Source: JAWKVD01 sp041398225
Lineage (GTDB): Bacteria; Pseudomonadota; Alphaproteobacteria; Caulobacterales; Hyphomonadaceae
Assembly (NCBI GenBank): GCA_041398225.1
Contig: JAWKVD010000027.1
Span: forward strand, 1 to 42,018
Reading direction: 5' to 3'
DNA: 42,018 nt
The notes beneath the pieces were generated by a model. It searched no databases. It saw only the letters and a list, made by a program, of their open reading frames with translations, and had not been told where the DNA came from. Shown piece by piece: positions 1-8,198 of this stretch. How positions within the stretch are numbered: position 1 is the stretch's first letter; each line of letters starts with the position of its first letter. Both the position numbers and the translations under genes were made by a program.

Positions 1-110
1 TGAATCCCGCACATCGCGAACGCCGGAGACAGCGTCGCCTTGTAGCCCTTCAGCAGGGCGCCGATCACCGGTGCGTACGCGCCGGGGCCATATGCGGAGG
101 CCGATGCCAT
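1..110 (-). CDS. yidD: YidD membrane protein insertion efficiency factor, 5' part only
   Basis: This is the amino-terminal part of a gene read on the minus strand and cut by the window edge. The ATG at 110-108 opens a frame of about 36 codons containing the segment LLKGYKATLSPAFAMCGI, which matches the start of the YidD (UPF0161) family as I know it. There an amphipathic helix is followed by a Cys-rich stretch that would begin just outside the window. YidD is a small membrane-associated protein that assists YidC/Sec-dependent membrane protein insertion. The stretch before the match (MASASAYGPGAYAP) is low complexity, so a later start is possible. The call rests on a short match. The next gene upstream, the quinoprotein dehydrogenase, ends 54 bases away on the same strand. 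Confidence 0.65.
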   Translation of the reverse strand, partial: MASASAYGPGAYAPVIGALLKGYKATLSPAFAMCGI

Positions 111-164
111 GCCGGGGATATAACCCCCGCGCCCCGCGCTCGCAATGCGCGCTCGGTCGCGCCC

Positions 165-2489
165 CTACCGCTTCGGCCGGTCCTGCGGAGCCAGCGTCTT
201 CACGACATACTTGGCCACCGCGTCGATCTCGGCCTCCGAAAGCCCCGCCGCCATCGACGGCATCTCGCCCTGTCCGCCCCGGATCACCTGCTTGATATTG
301 CCGTAGTCGGACCGGCCGGTCAGCGGCGGCGCGTTGCCGCCCGAGATCCCCGCGCCTTGCTGTCCGTGGCACAGCGCGCAGGTCTGGGCGAACTTCGCCT
401 CGCCCAGCGCCAGCTCCTCCGGGCTCGCCGAAACCGCCATCGCCTCGGCCTTCGAGGACGCCGGCGCCTTCGCCAGCGGAACCCCGCCAGCCGGCGCCGC
501 GCCGGCATCGCTCGCCCCGTCCAGCGTCAGCGCGACCAGTTCGGCCGGCTCGCCCCGCTTCGAGACCGTCACCACCACATACTGGCGACCGTTCGTCTCG
601 TAGGTGATCGGCGCGCCGGTCACCAGCGTCGGCATCTCCGTCTCCCACACCACGCGGCCGTCGCGCTTGTCATAGGCGCGGAACATCGGCCCGCCCGAAC
701 CGCCGCCGATATTCCCGGACTCGCCCAGGAACAGCAGCTCCCTTGTCAGCAGCGGCGCCGGGCGCACGTCGAACTTGCCCATGCGCGAGAAGTCCAGCCC
801 CAGCCCCTGCAGCGCCGGATGCTGCTTCACGAAATCGTCCGCGTCGCCGATCGGTATCCGCCACAGATGCTTGCCCGTATCCATGTCGGTCGCGACCACG
901 ATCGAATAGGGCGGCTTCATGATCGGCAGGCCCTGCGGCCCGGTGATCGGGGCGCCGCCCCCGCCGCCGTAATAGTCCATATTGGTGGTCTTCGGATCGC
1001 CCTTGCGCAGCCCGGCGAACTGCGGCTTCAGCCGCATCGGCGTGTAGAGAATGTGCGTGTCCGGATCGAACGACGCCCCGTTCCAGTTCGGTCCGCCGCC
1101 GGTTCCGGGGTACAGCCATGTGCCCCGGTTGGTCGCCGTGATCTCGGTCGGCGTCGTGTACAGGACGCCCTTGGTGAACTGGTTGGCGATCTCCAGACCC
1201 TGCTCGCGCAGCTCGGGCGTGAAGTCGATCAGGTCGTCCTGCGAATAGCCGAGCCGCAGGAACGGCTCGGGCAGAACCGGAAACGGCTGCGTCGGCGAGG
1301 CGCGCTCGCCGGGAACGCCTGAAGCCGGAACCGGACGCTCCTCGATCGGCCAGATCGGCTCGCCGGTCCGCCGGTCGAAAACGAAGGTCAGCCCCTGCTT
1401 GGTGAGCTGCGTCACCACCTCGATCCGCTTCCCGCCGCGCGTGATCTCGTGAAGGATCGGCGCCGAGGGAAGATCGTAGTCCCACAGCCCGTGATGAACG
1501 ATCTGGTAGTGCCACACGCGCTTGCCCGTCCGCGCATCGAGACAGACCAGCGACTCGCCGAACAGCCCGTCGCCCAGCCGGTCGCCGCCATAGAACTCGT
1601 TGGTCGGCGTCTCCAGCGGCAGATACACATACCCCAGCTTCGGATCGGCGCTCATCATGGTCCCCGCGCCCGCCGCGCCGCTATAGCGGTTCGATCCGTT
1701 CTCCCACGTCTCCGCGCCGGTCTCGCCGTCATGCGGGATCGGATTGAACGTCCACGCCAGCTTGCCCGTGCGCACGTCATAGCCGCGGATCAGGCCCGGC
1801 GCGCTTTCCTTGTTGCGCCCGCCGCTGACGATCACCTGCGTCACCACGATGTCGCCCACCACCAGCGCCGGCGACACCGAGCCGACATCCTTCGCCGGCG
1901 TGCCTTCGATCAGCCCCTCGCGAAGATTGATCCAGCCATTCTTGCCGAAGCCGGGCGCGGGCTTCCCGGTCCTGGCGTCGACCGCGATCAGGCGCCCGTC
2001 CTGCGAATTGTGGAACAGGCGCGCCTCGCGCCCGTCGCTCCAGTACGCCAGCGAACGCGGCGCCAGCGAGGCCCCTCGCCCACCAATGTCGACCGGCTGC
2101 GGTTCGAACGTCCAGATCGTCTTTCCGGTCCCGGCGTCAATCGCCGCCATGCCGTGATTGACCCACGGAATGTACAGCACGCCGTCGGCCAGCAGCGGCG
2201 AGGACTTGTAATTGCCGGACGAAGGATCGCCGGACGTGTCCGCGCTCCATCGCCATGCGATCTTCAGCCGGTCGACCGTCTTCAGATTGATCTGGTCGAG
2301 CGGCGCATACCGGGTCTGGCCGGCGTCTCCGCCCCAATAGGTCCACGCGCCCGCGTCGTAGGCCGCCGCCGGCTCGCCCGCCTGCGTCTCTCCCGTGGTC
2401 GACTTCTCCGCCTGCAGCGTGCATCCTGCGGCGGCCAGCGCCAGACACGCAGCCGCGACCTGGTTTCCCAGCCTCAAGCCCAGCTTCAT
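165..2489 (-). CDS. PQQ-dependent quinohaemoprotein dehydrogenase with C-terminal cytochrome c domain (lipoprotein)
   Basis: The 774-residue protein begins with a lipoprotein signal peptide (charged MKLGLRLGN, hydrophobic alanine stretch, lipobox AAAGC at about residue 23). It should sit in the periplasm on a membrane anchor. The body is an eight-bladed quinoprotein propeller of the membrane glucose/alcohol dehydrogenase class. It opens with TYWGGDAGQTRYAPLDQI and has repeated D.RTGK...W blade motifs. The last 90 residues form a cytochrome c domain with haem motif CALCH at residue 704 and a probable distal Met in GEMPSM. It would oxidise a sugar or alcohol with PQQ and pass electrons through the haem to the respiratory chain. 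The substrate cannot be read from the sequence. No PQQ biosynthesis genes lie in the window, so the cofactor must come from elsewhere. The long open frames on the opposite strand are shadows. Confidence 0.9.
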   Translation of the reverse strand: MKLGLRLGNQVAAACLALAAAGCTLQAEKSTTGETQAGEPAAAYDAGAWTYWGGDAGQTRYAPLDQINLKTVDRLKIAWRWSADTSGDPSSGNYKSSPLLADGVLYIPWVNHGMAAIDAGTGKTIWTFEPQPVDIGGRGASLAPRSLAYWSDGREARLFHNSQDGRLIAVDARTGKPAPGFGKNGWINLREGLIEGTPAKDVGSVSPALVVGDIVVTQVIVSGGRNKESAPGLIRGYDVRTGKLAWTFNPIPHDGETGAETWENGSNRYSGAAGAGTMMSADPKLGYVYLPLETPTNEFYGGDRLGDGLFGESLVCLDARTGKRVWHYQIVHHGLWDYDLPSAPILHEITRGGKRIEVVTQLTKQGLTFVFDRRTGEPIWPIEERPVPASGVPGERASPTQPFPVLPEPFLRLGYSQDDLIDFTPELREQGLEIANQFTKGVLYTTPTEITATNRGTWLYPGTGGGPNWNGASFDPDTHILYTPMRLKPQFAGLRKGDPKTTNMDYYGGGGGAPITGPQGLPIMKPPYSIVVATDMDTGKHLWRIPIGDADDFVKQHPALQGLGLDFSRMGKFDVRPAPLLTRELLFLGESGNIGGGSGGPMFRAYDKRDGRVVWETEMPTLVTGAPITYETNGRQYVVVTVSKRGEPAELVALTLDGASDAGAAPAGGVPLAKAPASSKAEAMAVSASPEELALGEAKFAQTCALCHGQQGAGISGGNAPPLTGRSDYGNIKQVIRGGQGEMPSMAAGLSEAEIDAVAKYVVKTLAPQDRPKR

Positions 2490-2595
2490 GAACGTCTCCC
2501 CGGTGGTCTGTCGTCTTCTTGTGCGACTCTGGTGTCCCGCATTCGGCCAAAAGACAAGTCGCGATCCGGGGCGACGCCGCGTCAGCCAACCTGCT

Positions 2596-3282
2596 TCAAG
2601 GCAGCCGCCTCCACATCGCGTGGATCACCTCCGCGCGCGGTTCGAAGCCGAGCCGGCGATAGAGCGCGACCGCCGGCGCGTTGCTGGCGTAGGAGTGCAG
2701 GAACACCGTATCGCCCTCGGATAGAATCCGCTCGGCCACCACGCGGAACAGCGCCTCGCCCAGCCCCTTGCCGCGCTCGTCCGGATGCGTGCACAGCGCC
2801 GAAAGTTCGTGGAAGCCGTCCACGTTCAGCCGCTCGCCGCACATCGCCGCCAGCCGCCCGTCCTTGCGCACGCCAAGGAACCGGCCCAGCCGGTGCGTGC
2901 GGGCGCGGAACGGTCCCGGCCGCGTCAGGGTCGCCAGCGCCAGCATCTCCGGCGCATCGTCATCGCCCAGCTCAATGATCTCCGGATCGGGCAAGGGCGC
3001 GCGCGGCGCCGCCAACTCCCGCGCCGTCATCTGCACCAGAACCGCCTCGCTCGCCTCGAACCCGGCCGGCGCCGGCGGCGGCGCTGCCTCCACCAGCGAG
3101 GCGTCGTCGCCCGCGCCGATCAGCCCCGCCATCTCCGCCACCGCCTCGGCCGACCCGTCGCGCGCGACGACGAACGGGCTGATCTCCGCCGGATACCGCC
3201 ACGCCAGATCGCCGCCCTGCCGAAACCCGGCATGGCGCGTCGCCAGCGAACTCCAGATCGGGCGGTCCAGCGGATGGCTCAT
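2596..3282 (-). CDS. GNAT family N-acetyltransferase
   Basis: The 228-residue protein carries a C-terminal GNAT fold from about residue 95. It has the segments GVRKDGRLAAMCGERL, ELSALCTHPDERGKGLG (the acetyl-CoA binding motif A, R/Q-x-x-G-x-G/A-like) and NAPAVALYRRLGFEPR, with a final HAMWRRL strand typical of this subfamily. The N-terminal 90 residues look like a degenerate first GNAT repeat or substrate-recognition domain. The start ATG is preceded by a good AGAGGGAG ribosome site. The acceptor substrate is unknown. It stands alone between the quinoprotein dehydrogenase and a non-coding stretch. A short echo of its GVRKDGRLAA coding segment recurs about 670 bases upstream (see findings). 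A role as antitoxin partner of the distant YjhX gene is conceivable only because YjhQ is also a GNAT protein; I do not favour it. Confidence 0.85.
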   Translation of the reverse strand: MSHPLDRPIWSSLATRHAGFRQGGDLAWRYPAEISPFVVARDGSAEAVAEMAGLIGAGDDASLVEAAPPPAPAGFEASEAVLVQMTARELAAPRAPLPDPEIIELGDDDAPEMLALATLTRPGPFRARTHRLGRFLGVRKDGRLAAMCGERLNVDGFHELSALCTHPDERGKGLGEALFRVVAERILSEGDTVFLHSYASNAPAVALYRRLGFEPRAEVIHAMWRRLP

Positions 3283-3580
3283 CGTGTGCTCCCTCTAAGC
3301 TTGCCGCACGCCAGGCTTGCCCCGGCTCGCCGGCGCCGCCTCGCGGGCGCGGCCTTACTAGCGCGATCGCGCCAGCCGGTGAGCCGGAATTCTTGCTCCG
3401 AATTTTTGGCGCCAAAAATCCGCCCTCGACACAGGCGATCGCCGCCGCGAGGTTGGCGCGCCCCGCCCATCATGCCAGCTTCGCTCCGCGGCGAGGAATC
3501 GCGACCGAACGCATCGAACGCCGCCAACCGCCCGTCCTTGCGCACGACCAACAGTAGGCGCCAACAGTAAGGGGACCTAT
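3283..3580. other. Non-coding stretch with an 18-bp perfect palindrome and a GNAT-like fragment
   Basis: This spacer separates the divergent GNAT and YbjN-like genes and holds both promoters. At 3402-3419 it contains the perfect palindrome ATTTTTGGCGCCAAAAAT, strikingly AT-rich at its ends against the GC-rich background. At about 3518-3547 it holds a near copy of the sequence encoding VRKDGRLAA in the neighbouring acetyltransferase. Short minus-strand open frames here (up to 90 codons) lack a ribosome site and have no recognisable product apart from that motif. I treat them as non-coding or as the debris of a partial gene duplication. Confidence 0.5.
3402..3419. repeat. 18-bp perfect palindrome in divergent intergenic region
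   Basis: The sequence ATTTTTGGCGCCAAAAAT is its own reverse complement over all 18 positions. It lies about 120 bases upstream of the GNAT start codon and 160 upstream of the YbjN-like start. It could be an operator for a dimeric regulator, or a dispersed repeat of the chromosome. No factor can be assigned from sequence alone. Confidence 0.55.
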
Positions 3581-4063
3581 ATGTCTGAACGCTCGCTCAT
3601 CGCACTCGCCGGACTGGCGGCCCTGGACTGCGCCGCTGCGGGGCCCGCCTCGGCGACCCCGGTGGACCCGGCGGACGTGCGCGCGGCGCTGATCCTCAAT
3701 GGCGCCGCCATTAACGACGCGGACGAATACGACGGCGGCGTCTACAGCATGTCCGGCCAGATCGACAACTACGCCTTCAACGTCAAACTCCTGGGGTGCA
3801 CGGACAACCGCGACTGCGCGACGGTCATGATATACTCGCTGTTCGACGCGCCGGGCGATCCCCCCATCGAGGCCTACGAGAAGGTCAACGGCTACAACGA
3901 CAACTATCTGGATGGCCGCGCCTTCATCCTGAGGGCCGACGGCAACTTCACCTACGGCTTCGACCTTGTCATTCAGCTTGACGGCGAGGAGGCCTTTTCC
4001 ACGCTTCACGTCAAGCGCTTCCAATCCGCGTTAGGCGACTTCGTCGATCACATGAAGGACTAG
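3581..4063 (+). CDS. Secreted YbjN-domain protein
   Basis: The 160-residue protein starts with a signal peptide (MSERSLIALAGLAALDCAAAG, likely cleavage after ASA at about residue 26) and is probably periplasmic. The remainder resembles the YbjN/bacterial sensory transduction regulator family. It has the pattern DDADEYDGGVYSMSG, then a strand pair around two cysteines (LLGCTDNRDCATVM), then EKVNGYNDNYLDGRAFI, with a C-terminal helix (SALGDFVDHMK). YbjN folds resemble type III secretion chaperones, but the function of secreted members is not established. The two cysteines seven residues apart could form a disulfide. A strong AAGGGGA ribosome site precedes the ATG. Its stop overlaps the end of the convergent scaffold gene by four bases. 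The family call is from pattern memory. Confidence 0.7.
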   Translation: MSERSLIALAGLAALDCAAAGPASATPVDPADVRAALILNGAAINDADEYDGGVYSMSGQIDNYAFNVKLLGCTDNRDCATVMIYSLFDAPGDPPIEAYEKVNGYNDNYLDGRAFILRADGNFTYGFDLVIQLDGEEAFSTLHVKRFQSALGDFVDHMKD

Positions 4064-4506
4064 CTGGCGCGCTTCGCCAGCGCCTGCTCCATCGCCTCCA
4101 CCGCCGCCTCGAAAGCCAGCATGGTCGAGGCGTGACGCGGCGGATAATCCTTCACCGGCGCGAGGTGGCGCAACTCCCAGAACGGATCGCCCGCGCTCGG
4201 CGCCTCGCCGCCCTCCTTCAGCATCGCCCGCAGCATGTCGCGCGCGGCGCGGATCTCCTCCAGCGACTTGCCGACCGCCTCGCGCGCCAGCACCGAGGTC
4301 GCGGCCTGTCCCAGCGCGCACGCCTTGGGATCGACCGCGATGCTCGCGATCCGGCCCGCCTCGTCCAGCGTCAGGTCGACATTCACGGTCGAGCCGCACA
4401 CCCGGCTCACCTTCAGCGACGAGCCCTCCGGTTCGTCCAGACGCCCGGCATGCGGAATGTCCGCCGCCAGCTCCAGAACCCGGTTGTGATAGAGGTCACC
4501 AAACAT
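4060..4506 (-). CDS. NifU/IscU-like iron-sulfur cluster scaffold protein
   Basis: The 148-residue protein has the NifU N-terminal (IscU-like) fold. It has the start LYHNRVLELAADIPHAGRL, the first cysteine in VSRVCGSTVNVDL (residue 37), and the second in DPKACALGQAATSVLA (residue 63). Where classical IscU has its third cysteine (LHCS), this protein has the segment PPRHASTML, so one ligand position is changed. That is typical, as I recall, of an alphaproteobacterial subfamily often encoded near folE, hisI or yidD; here folE is about 4 kb away. It may hold or transfer Fe-S clusters, but the missing cysteine means that canonical IscU activity should not be assumed. It follows the CHAD gene by 81 bases on the same strand. 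Confidence 0.8.
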   Translation of the reverse strand: MFGDLYHNRVLELAADIPHAGRLDEPEGSSLKVSRVCGSTVNVDLTLDEAGRIASIAVDPKACALGQAATSVLAREAVGKSLEEIRAARDMLRAMLKEGGEAPSAGDPFWELRHLAPVKDYPPRHASTMLAFEAAVEAMEQALAKRAS

Positions 4507-4587
4507 GGTGACTACATCGGCCCGATCGGCCCGCGGTTCAAGCGCTTCTCACCCGCCCATTCACCGGCCAGTAGAGGACGCTTCCCC

Positions 4588-5502
4588 CTATGCGCCGGCG
4601 ACCTCGTCGCGGCGCTTGCCCGAAAGCCGTTCGCGAAACTCGCTCCGGCGCAGGTCGAACAACTGTTCGCCCGCCTCCAGCGCGCGCTCGATCAGCACCT
4701 CCTGCCGCGCGGTCAGCACCTCGCCCAGAAGCGCCAGATCGTCATGGCTCGCCCCGTCCAGAACCCCGTCCGGCGCCAGAACGTCGATCCCCTCGATCAC
4801 CACGGCGATGTCCTGCACCGCGCCGAGGTACAGCGCCAGATGCCGCGTCGCCTCCACGCGCTGCGCCGCCGCCGGCCGCAGCCGCCGCAGCAGACGCATC
4901 TGCAGCCCGTGATACTTGGCCTGCTTGCGCCAGTCGTGGAACGCCTCGATCTCCTCGGCCTCCAGCGCCGCGCGCATCGCCTGGCGCGCCGCGCCATAGG
5001 TCTTCGCCGCCCCCGCGATCAGGAACGCGACCGGCTCCTCGGCGCTCTTGAACGCCGGCGTCTCGGGCGTCGACCGGATGCGCTTGACGAACCGCCGCAA
5101 CGCCCCGCGCGACCCGTCGCGACCGGCCTCCGCCAGAAACGCGTTGCGCACCGCCTCCACCGCCGCCTCCGGCACGGTGCCGCCGACCGCGGCGCCCACC
5201 GCCTCCAGCGCCTCGACGCGCGCCGCCCGGTCGCGCGCCCCGGACACGATGCGCGAGGTGTCCCGCCACCATTCGTTGAGCCGCCGGTAGTCGCGCCCCG
5301 CCATCGCCGGACGCGCCATCCGCAGCACCGCGCGAATGCGCTTGCCGCGCACGCGCCCCTTGCGCACGAACTCGGCCGGATCGGCCGCCGCGTGCTCGCT
5401 CGCCTCGCGCACCCGCAAGACCTGCTCGTCGATCACGCGCGCCACGCCCGCCAGCGCGTCTTCCTGAGGGGTCAGAACGTAGGCCAACGGATCACATTCC
5501 AC
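4588..5502 (-). CDS. CHAD domain protein
   Basis: The frame encodes about 304 residues of CHAD (conserved histidine alpha-helical) domain. Family hallmarks are the early VRKGRVRGKRIRAVLRMARP, the central FHDWRKQAKYHGLQMRLL and the repeated positively charged helices. CHAD domains bind inorganic polyphosphate and localise to polyphosphate granules in some bacteria. No CYTH triphosphatase domain is attached. The open frame continues far upstream inside exoD, so the start is uncertain. I chose the GTG at 5502-5500, which overlaps the end of exoD by 31 bases, because recognisable CHAD sequence begins within 15 residues of it. A TTG at 5487 is the alternative. The overlap suggests translation coupled to exoD. 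Confidence 0.82.
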   Translation of the reverse strand: MECDPLAYVLTPQEDALAGVARVIDEQVLRVREASEHAAADPAEFVRKGRVRGKRIRAVLRMARPAMAGRDYRRLNEWWRDTSRIVSGARDRAARVEALEAVGAAVGGTVPEAAVEAVRNAFLAEAGRDGSRGALRRFVKRIRSTPETPAFKSAEEPVAFLIAGAAKTYGAARQAMRAALEAEEIEAFHDWRKQAKYHGLQMRLLRRLRPAAAQRVEATRHLALYLGAVQDIAVVIEGIDVLAPDGVLDGASHDDLALLGEVLTARQEVLIERALEAGEQLFDLRRSEFRERLSGKRRDEVAGA

Positions 5503-6083
5503 GCCGCGTACACCGCCCCGGCCAGCGCCGTCAGCCCCACGCACAGGATAAGGCCGTCGCGCGCCGTCAGCCCGATGCCGAAAATCACCAGCGACACGCC
5601 GGGGATGATGGGCAACAGCGGCAGCAGCGCCAGCGGAAAGGTCACCAGCGCCGCGCCGATGCACGCCAGCGAGGTGAAGATGATGAAGGGCGGGCGCGTC
5701 AGAAAAGTCAGCCGCGGCGAGGTCAGCTGGTCGGCGATATAGGCCGCGTGCCGTCCGCCCTCCACCGTCTTCACCAGCAGCTCGCGTGAGAACTTCGCGT
5801 CCAGCAGCTTGCGCGGCATCCACGGCTGCTTGCTTCCGAACAGCATCTGCGCGGCGAACAGCAGCGTCACGGCCGCGACCGCCCATGTCGTGCCCGGCAG
5901 AATGGTCAGCGGCGAGATCGCGATCACGCCCAGCACCAGGATCACCGCGCCGAACGAGCGGCGCTGCACCACGTTCAGCAGATCGCGCAACGTGACCGTG
6001 TCGCCCGACGTCTCCGTCAGCAACGCCTCCAGCAGATCGGTGAAGTTCCGATTGTGAGGATCAGTTGTGCTTGTCTGCGTCAT
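5472..6083 (-). CDS. exoD: ExoD family exopolysaccharide synthesis membrane protein
   Basis: The 203-residue protein has the ExoD architecture. A soluble N-terminal helix pair (TDLLEALLTETSGDTVTLRDLLNVVQRR) is followed by hydrophobic segments (AVILVLGVIAISPLTILPG, TWAVAAVTLLFAAQML). Then comes a charged loop with the family motif PWMPRKLLD, and three C-terminal membrane segments. ExoD was named in Sinorhizobium for altered exopolysaccharide and alkali sensitivity; its molecular activity is unknown. The start used is the ATG at 6083 (MTQTSTTD). The frame extends 29 codons further upstream, but that part lies inside the preceding lipoprotein gene and looks non-native. It overlaps that lipoprotein by 23 bases and the CHAD gene by 31, so the three are probably cotranscribed. 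Confidence 0.87.
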   Translation of the reverse strand: MTQTSTTDPHNRNFTDLLEALLTETSGDTVTLRDLLNVVQRRSFGAVILVLGVIAISPLTILPGTTWAVAAVTLLFAAQMLFGSKQPWMPRKLLDAKFSRELLVKTVEGGRHAAYIADQLTSPRLTFLTRPPFIIFTSLACIGAALVTFPLALLPLLPIIPGVSLVIFGIGLTARDGLILCVGLTALAGAVYAAWNVIRWPTF

Positions 6084-6492
6084 ACGTCCTGAAGGGGTCG
6101 CGGCGATGCGTGCGCGTGTAACGTGCTTCCGGTTGCGGCCGTTCCGGCCAGAACTGCACGGTCCACGCATGAATGTCGTCGTTCAGCCGGTACAGGCGAA
6201 TGCAGTCCAGCTCCGGAACCGGGCGTCCGTCCGGGCGGTTGCTGTCCTGACAGGTGAAGCCGTCCGCCTCAAGGTCGACGCGCGCCTTGGCCCAGTCGCC
6301 GGAGGAATAGCGCTCGGTGATGAAGCGGCGGAAGGTCTGGTCCACCGCGCCTTCGGCGTCGCGGTTCCAGTTGCCGAAATTGGTGCCCGCGGGGCCGAAT
6401 CCCTGCGGCGGGCGCGGACCGCCCACGCCGCCTCCGCTCGCGCACGCCGCAAGAAACGCGGCGGCCGCTGCAATCAACGCCCCAGTTCTCAT
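6061..6492 (-). CDS. Hypothetical lipoprotein
   Basis: The 143-residue protein starts with a clear lipoprotein signal (MRTGALIAAAAAFLAACASGGG, lipobox LAAC with Cys at about residue 17). A Gly/Pro-rich spacer follows. Then comes a compact domain of about 95 residues with two cysteines (GFTCQDSN and ELDCIRLYRL) that could form a disulfide, and a polar tail rich in Arg and His. I do not recognise the family. The core motif is Trp/Arg-rich (DDIHAWTVQFWPERP). It would be an outer- or inner-membrane-anchored periplasmic protein. It overlaps exoD by 23 bases and follows cysS by 120 bases, both on the same strand, so it may be the first gene of a small envelope operon. Confidence 0.75.
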   Translation of the reverse strand: MRTGALIAAAAAFLAACASGGGVGGPRPPQGFGPAGTNFGNWNRDAEGAVDQTFRRFITERYSSGDWAKARVDLEADGFTCQDSNRPDGRPVPELDCIRLYRLNDDIHAWTVQFWPERPQPEARYTRTHRRDPFRTYDADKHN

Positions 6493-6612
6493 GAAACACC
6501 TGTTCCCAGCACCTGTTCCCCGTTTCCCGAGGACAACATGGTCCCGCCCGCGCCGCGCGTCAAACCTCGTCGGCGCCGCCGACAGGCCGGAGCACAGGCC
6601 GGACCGTTACGA

Positions 6613-7989
6613 CTAACCGATGCGCCGCCAGGTCGAGCCCTGCGGACCGTCCATCACCTCGACGCCCTCGGCCGCGAGCTGCGTGCGGATCTCGTCGGCG
6701 CGCGCGAAATCCTTCGCCTTGCGCGCCTCGATCCGTTCCGCGACCAGCGCGTCGATCCGCGCCGCCTCGTCGGAATCGCCGCGCGCCCACGTTTCTGGAT
6801 CGGCCTGCAGCAAACCCATCAGCGCGCCGGCCGCTTTCAGCTCGGCTTTCAGGCGCGGCCATTCGTCCGGCTCGGCCTTGTTGGCTTCCGTCGCCAGCCG
6901 CGACAGCTCCGCCAGCGCCAAAGGCGTGTTGAGATCGTCGCACAGCGCCGACAGCACACCCTCGGGAACGTCCGCCTCGACCTCCTCGGCGGAGGCCATC
7001 CGCCGCAGCGCGTTGTACAGCCGGTCCAGCGTCGCCTTGCACTGCGCCAGCAGCGCGTCCGTCCAGTCCAGCGGCTGGCGGTAATGCGCCGACAGCAGCG
7101 CCAGGCGCAGCGTCTCGCCATGGTGACGCTTCAGCAGCTCGTTCACCAGCTTCACATTGCCGAGGCTCTTGGACATCTTCTCGGCGTCCATCGACAGGAA
7201 GCCGTTGTGCATCCAGTAGCGCGCGAACGGTTTGTGGTTGGCGCATTCGCTCTGCGCGATCTCGTTTTCATGGTGCGGGAAGATCAGGTCCTGCCCGCCG
7301 CCATGAATGTCGATCGTCTCGCCCAGCACCGCCTTGGCCATCACCGAGCACTCGATCGCCCAGCCCGGCCGGCCCTCGCCGAACGGACTGTCCCAGCGCG
7401 CCTCGGCCGGCTCGTCCGCCTTGGCCGCTTTCCACAGGGCGAAATCGGCCGGGTCCTTCTTGCCCGGATCGACCTCCACCCGCGCCCCGGCGATCATGTC
7501 GTCGCGCTCGCGGTGCGACAGCTTGCCGTAGTCGGGCATCGAGGGAACGTGGAACAGCATCCCGTTCGCCCCCTGATAGGCGTGGCCCTCCTCGGCGAGG
7601 GTCTGGATCATCTCGATCATGCCGCCGATATGCTCGGTCGCGCGCGGCCGGAAGGTCGGCTCCAGCACGTTCAGCGCCGCCATGTCCTCACGGTAGATCC
7701 GTTCGTACAGGGTCGTGATTTCGGCGATCGGACGCCCGCTCTCGCGCGAAGCCTGGATGATCTTGTCGTCCACATCGGTGAAATTCGAGGCGTAAACCAC
7801 GTGTTCGGCGCCGTATTTCAGCCGCAACAGCCGGAACAGCACGTCGAACACCGCCGCCGGGCGGGCGTTGCCGATATGGGCGTAGCTGTAGACCGTGGGT
7901 CCGCAGACATACATCGTCACCCGTTTGGGGTCCGCGGGCGCGAAGATCTGTTTTTCGCGCGCCATCGTATTGGTGAGGCGAATGTCCAT
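6613..7989 (-). CDS. cysS: Cysteinyl-tRNA synthetase
   Basis: The 458-residue class I aminoacyl-tRNA synthetase charges tRNA-Cys in the cytoplasm. It has the CysS signature CGPTVYSYAHIGNARP, which contains the first zinc-binding Cys and the HIGH-like HIGN. The second zinc-binding region is RPGWAIECSVMA, followed by the HGGGQDLIFPHHENEIAQSE segment and the KMSKS loop in AEKMSKSLGNV. A C-terminal DALR-type helical domain ends with the family's EVMDGPQGSTWR. Length is normal for the family. The gene is divergent from folE across a 209-base spacer that must hold both promoters. I could not identify a convincing sigma-70 site there. Confidence 0.97.
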   Translation of the reverse strand: MDIRLTNTMAREKQIFAPADPKRVTMYVCGPTVYSYAHIGNARPAAVFDVLFRLLRLKYGAEHVVYASNFTDVDDKIIQASRESGRPIAEITTLYERIYREDMAALNVLEPTFRPRATEHIGGMIEMIQTLAEEGHAYQGANGMLFHVPSMPDYGKLSHRERDDMIAGARVEVDPGKKDPADFALWKAAKADEPAEARWDSPFGEGRPGWAIECSVMAKAVLGETIDIHGGGQDLIFPHHENEIAQSECANHKPFARYWMHNGFLSMDAEKMSKSLGNVKLVNELLKRHHGETLRLALLSAHYRQPLDWTDALLAQCKATLDRLYNALRRMASAEEVEADVPEGVLSALCDDLNTPLALAELSRLATEANKAEPDEWPRLKAELKAAGALMGLLQADPETWARGDSDEAARIDALVAERIEARKAKDFARADEIRTQLAAEGVEVMDGPQGSTWRRIG

Positions 7990-8198
7990 AGGGGGCCGGG
8001 TCTTTCCGTTCTCTTAGGAATGTTTGATAAGCAGATATGCAACGGCTTGGCGTTTCCGTACGAGGCGCCTATGTCTCACGCACCCCTGAGGGGATCAATG
8101 CGGGCGGGCGTTAAGTCCGGGCCTTTTTGACGCGGCGGAAGGCGCCGGCTCGAAATCGCCCCGGCTCGACCCCCGCCCCTCAGTTGGAAGGAAGTTTC

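Noticed and set aside
357..2978. Two long plus-strand open frames (321 and 509 codons) opposite the quinoprotein dehydrogenase
   Set aside because: They are Arg/Pro-rich mirror images of a well-supported gene, with no domains or ribosome sites; a GC-rich codon artefact.
4132..5742. 536-codon plus-strand open frame opposite the scaffold and CHAD genes
   Set aside because: It crosses two supported genes on the other strand and has no recognisable domain.
6067..8130. 687-codon plus-strand open frame opposite the lipoprotein and cysS
   Set aside because: Its translation is Arg/His/Val-rich antisense of cysS; no family motif.
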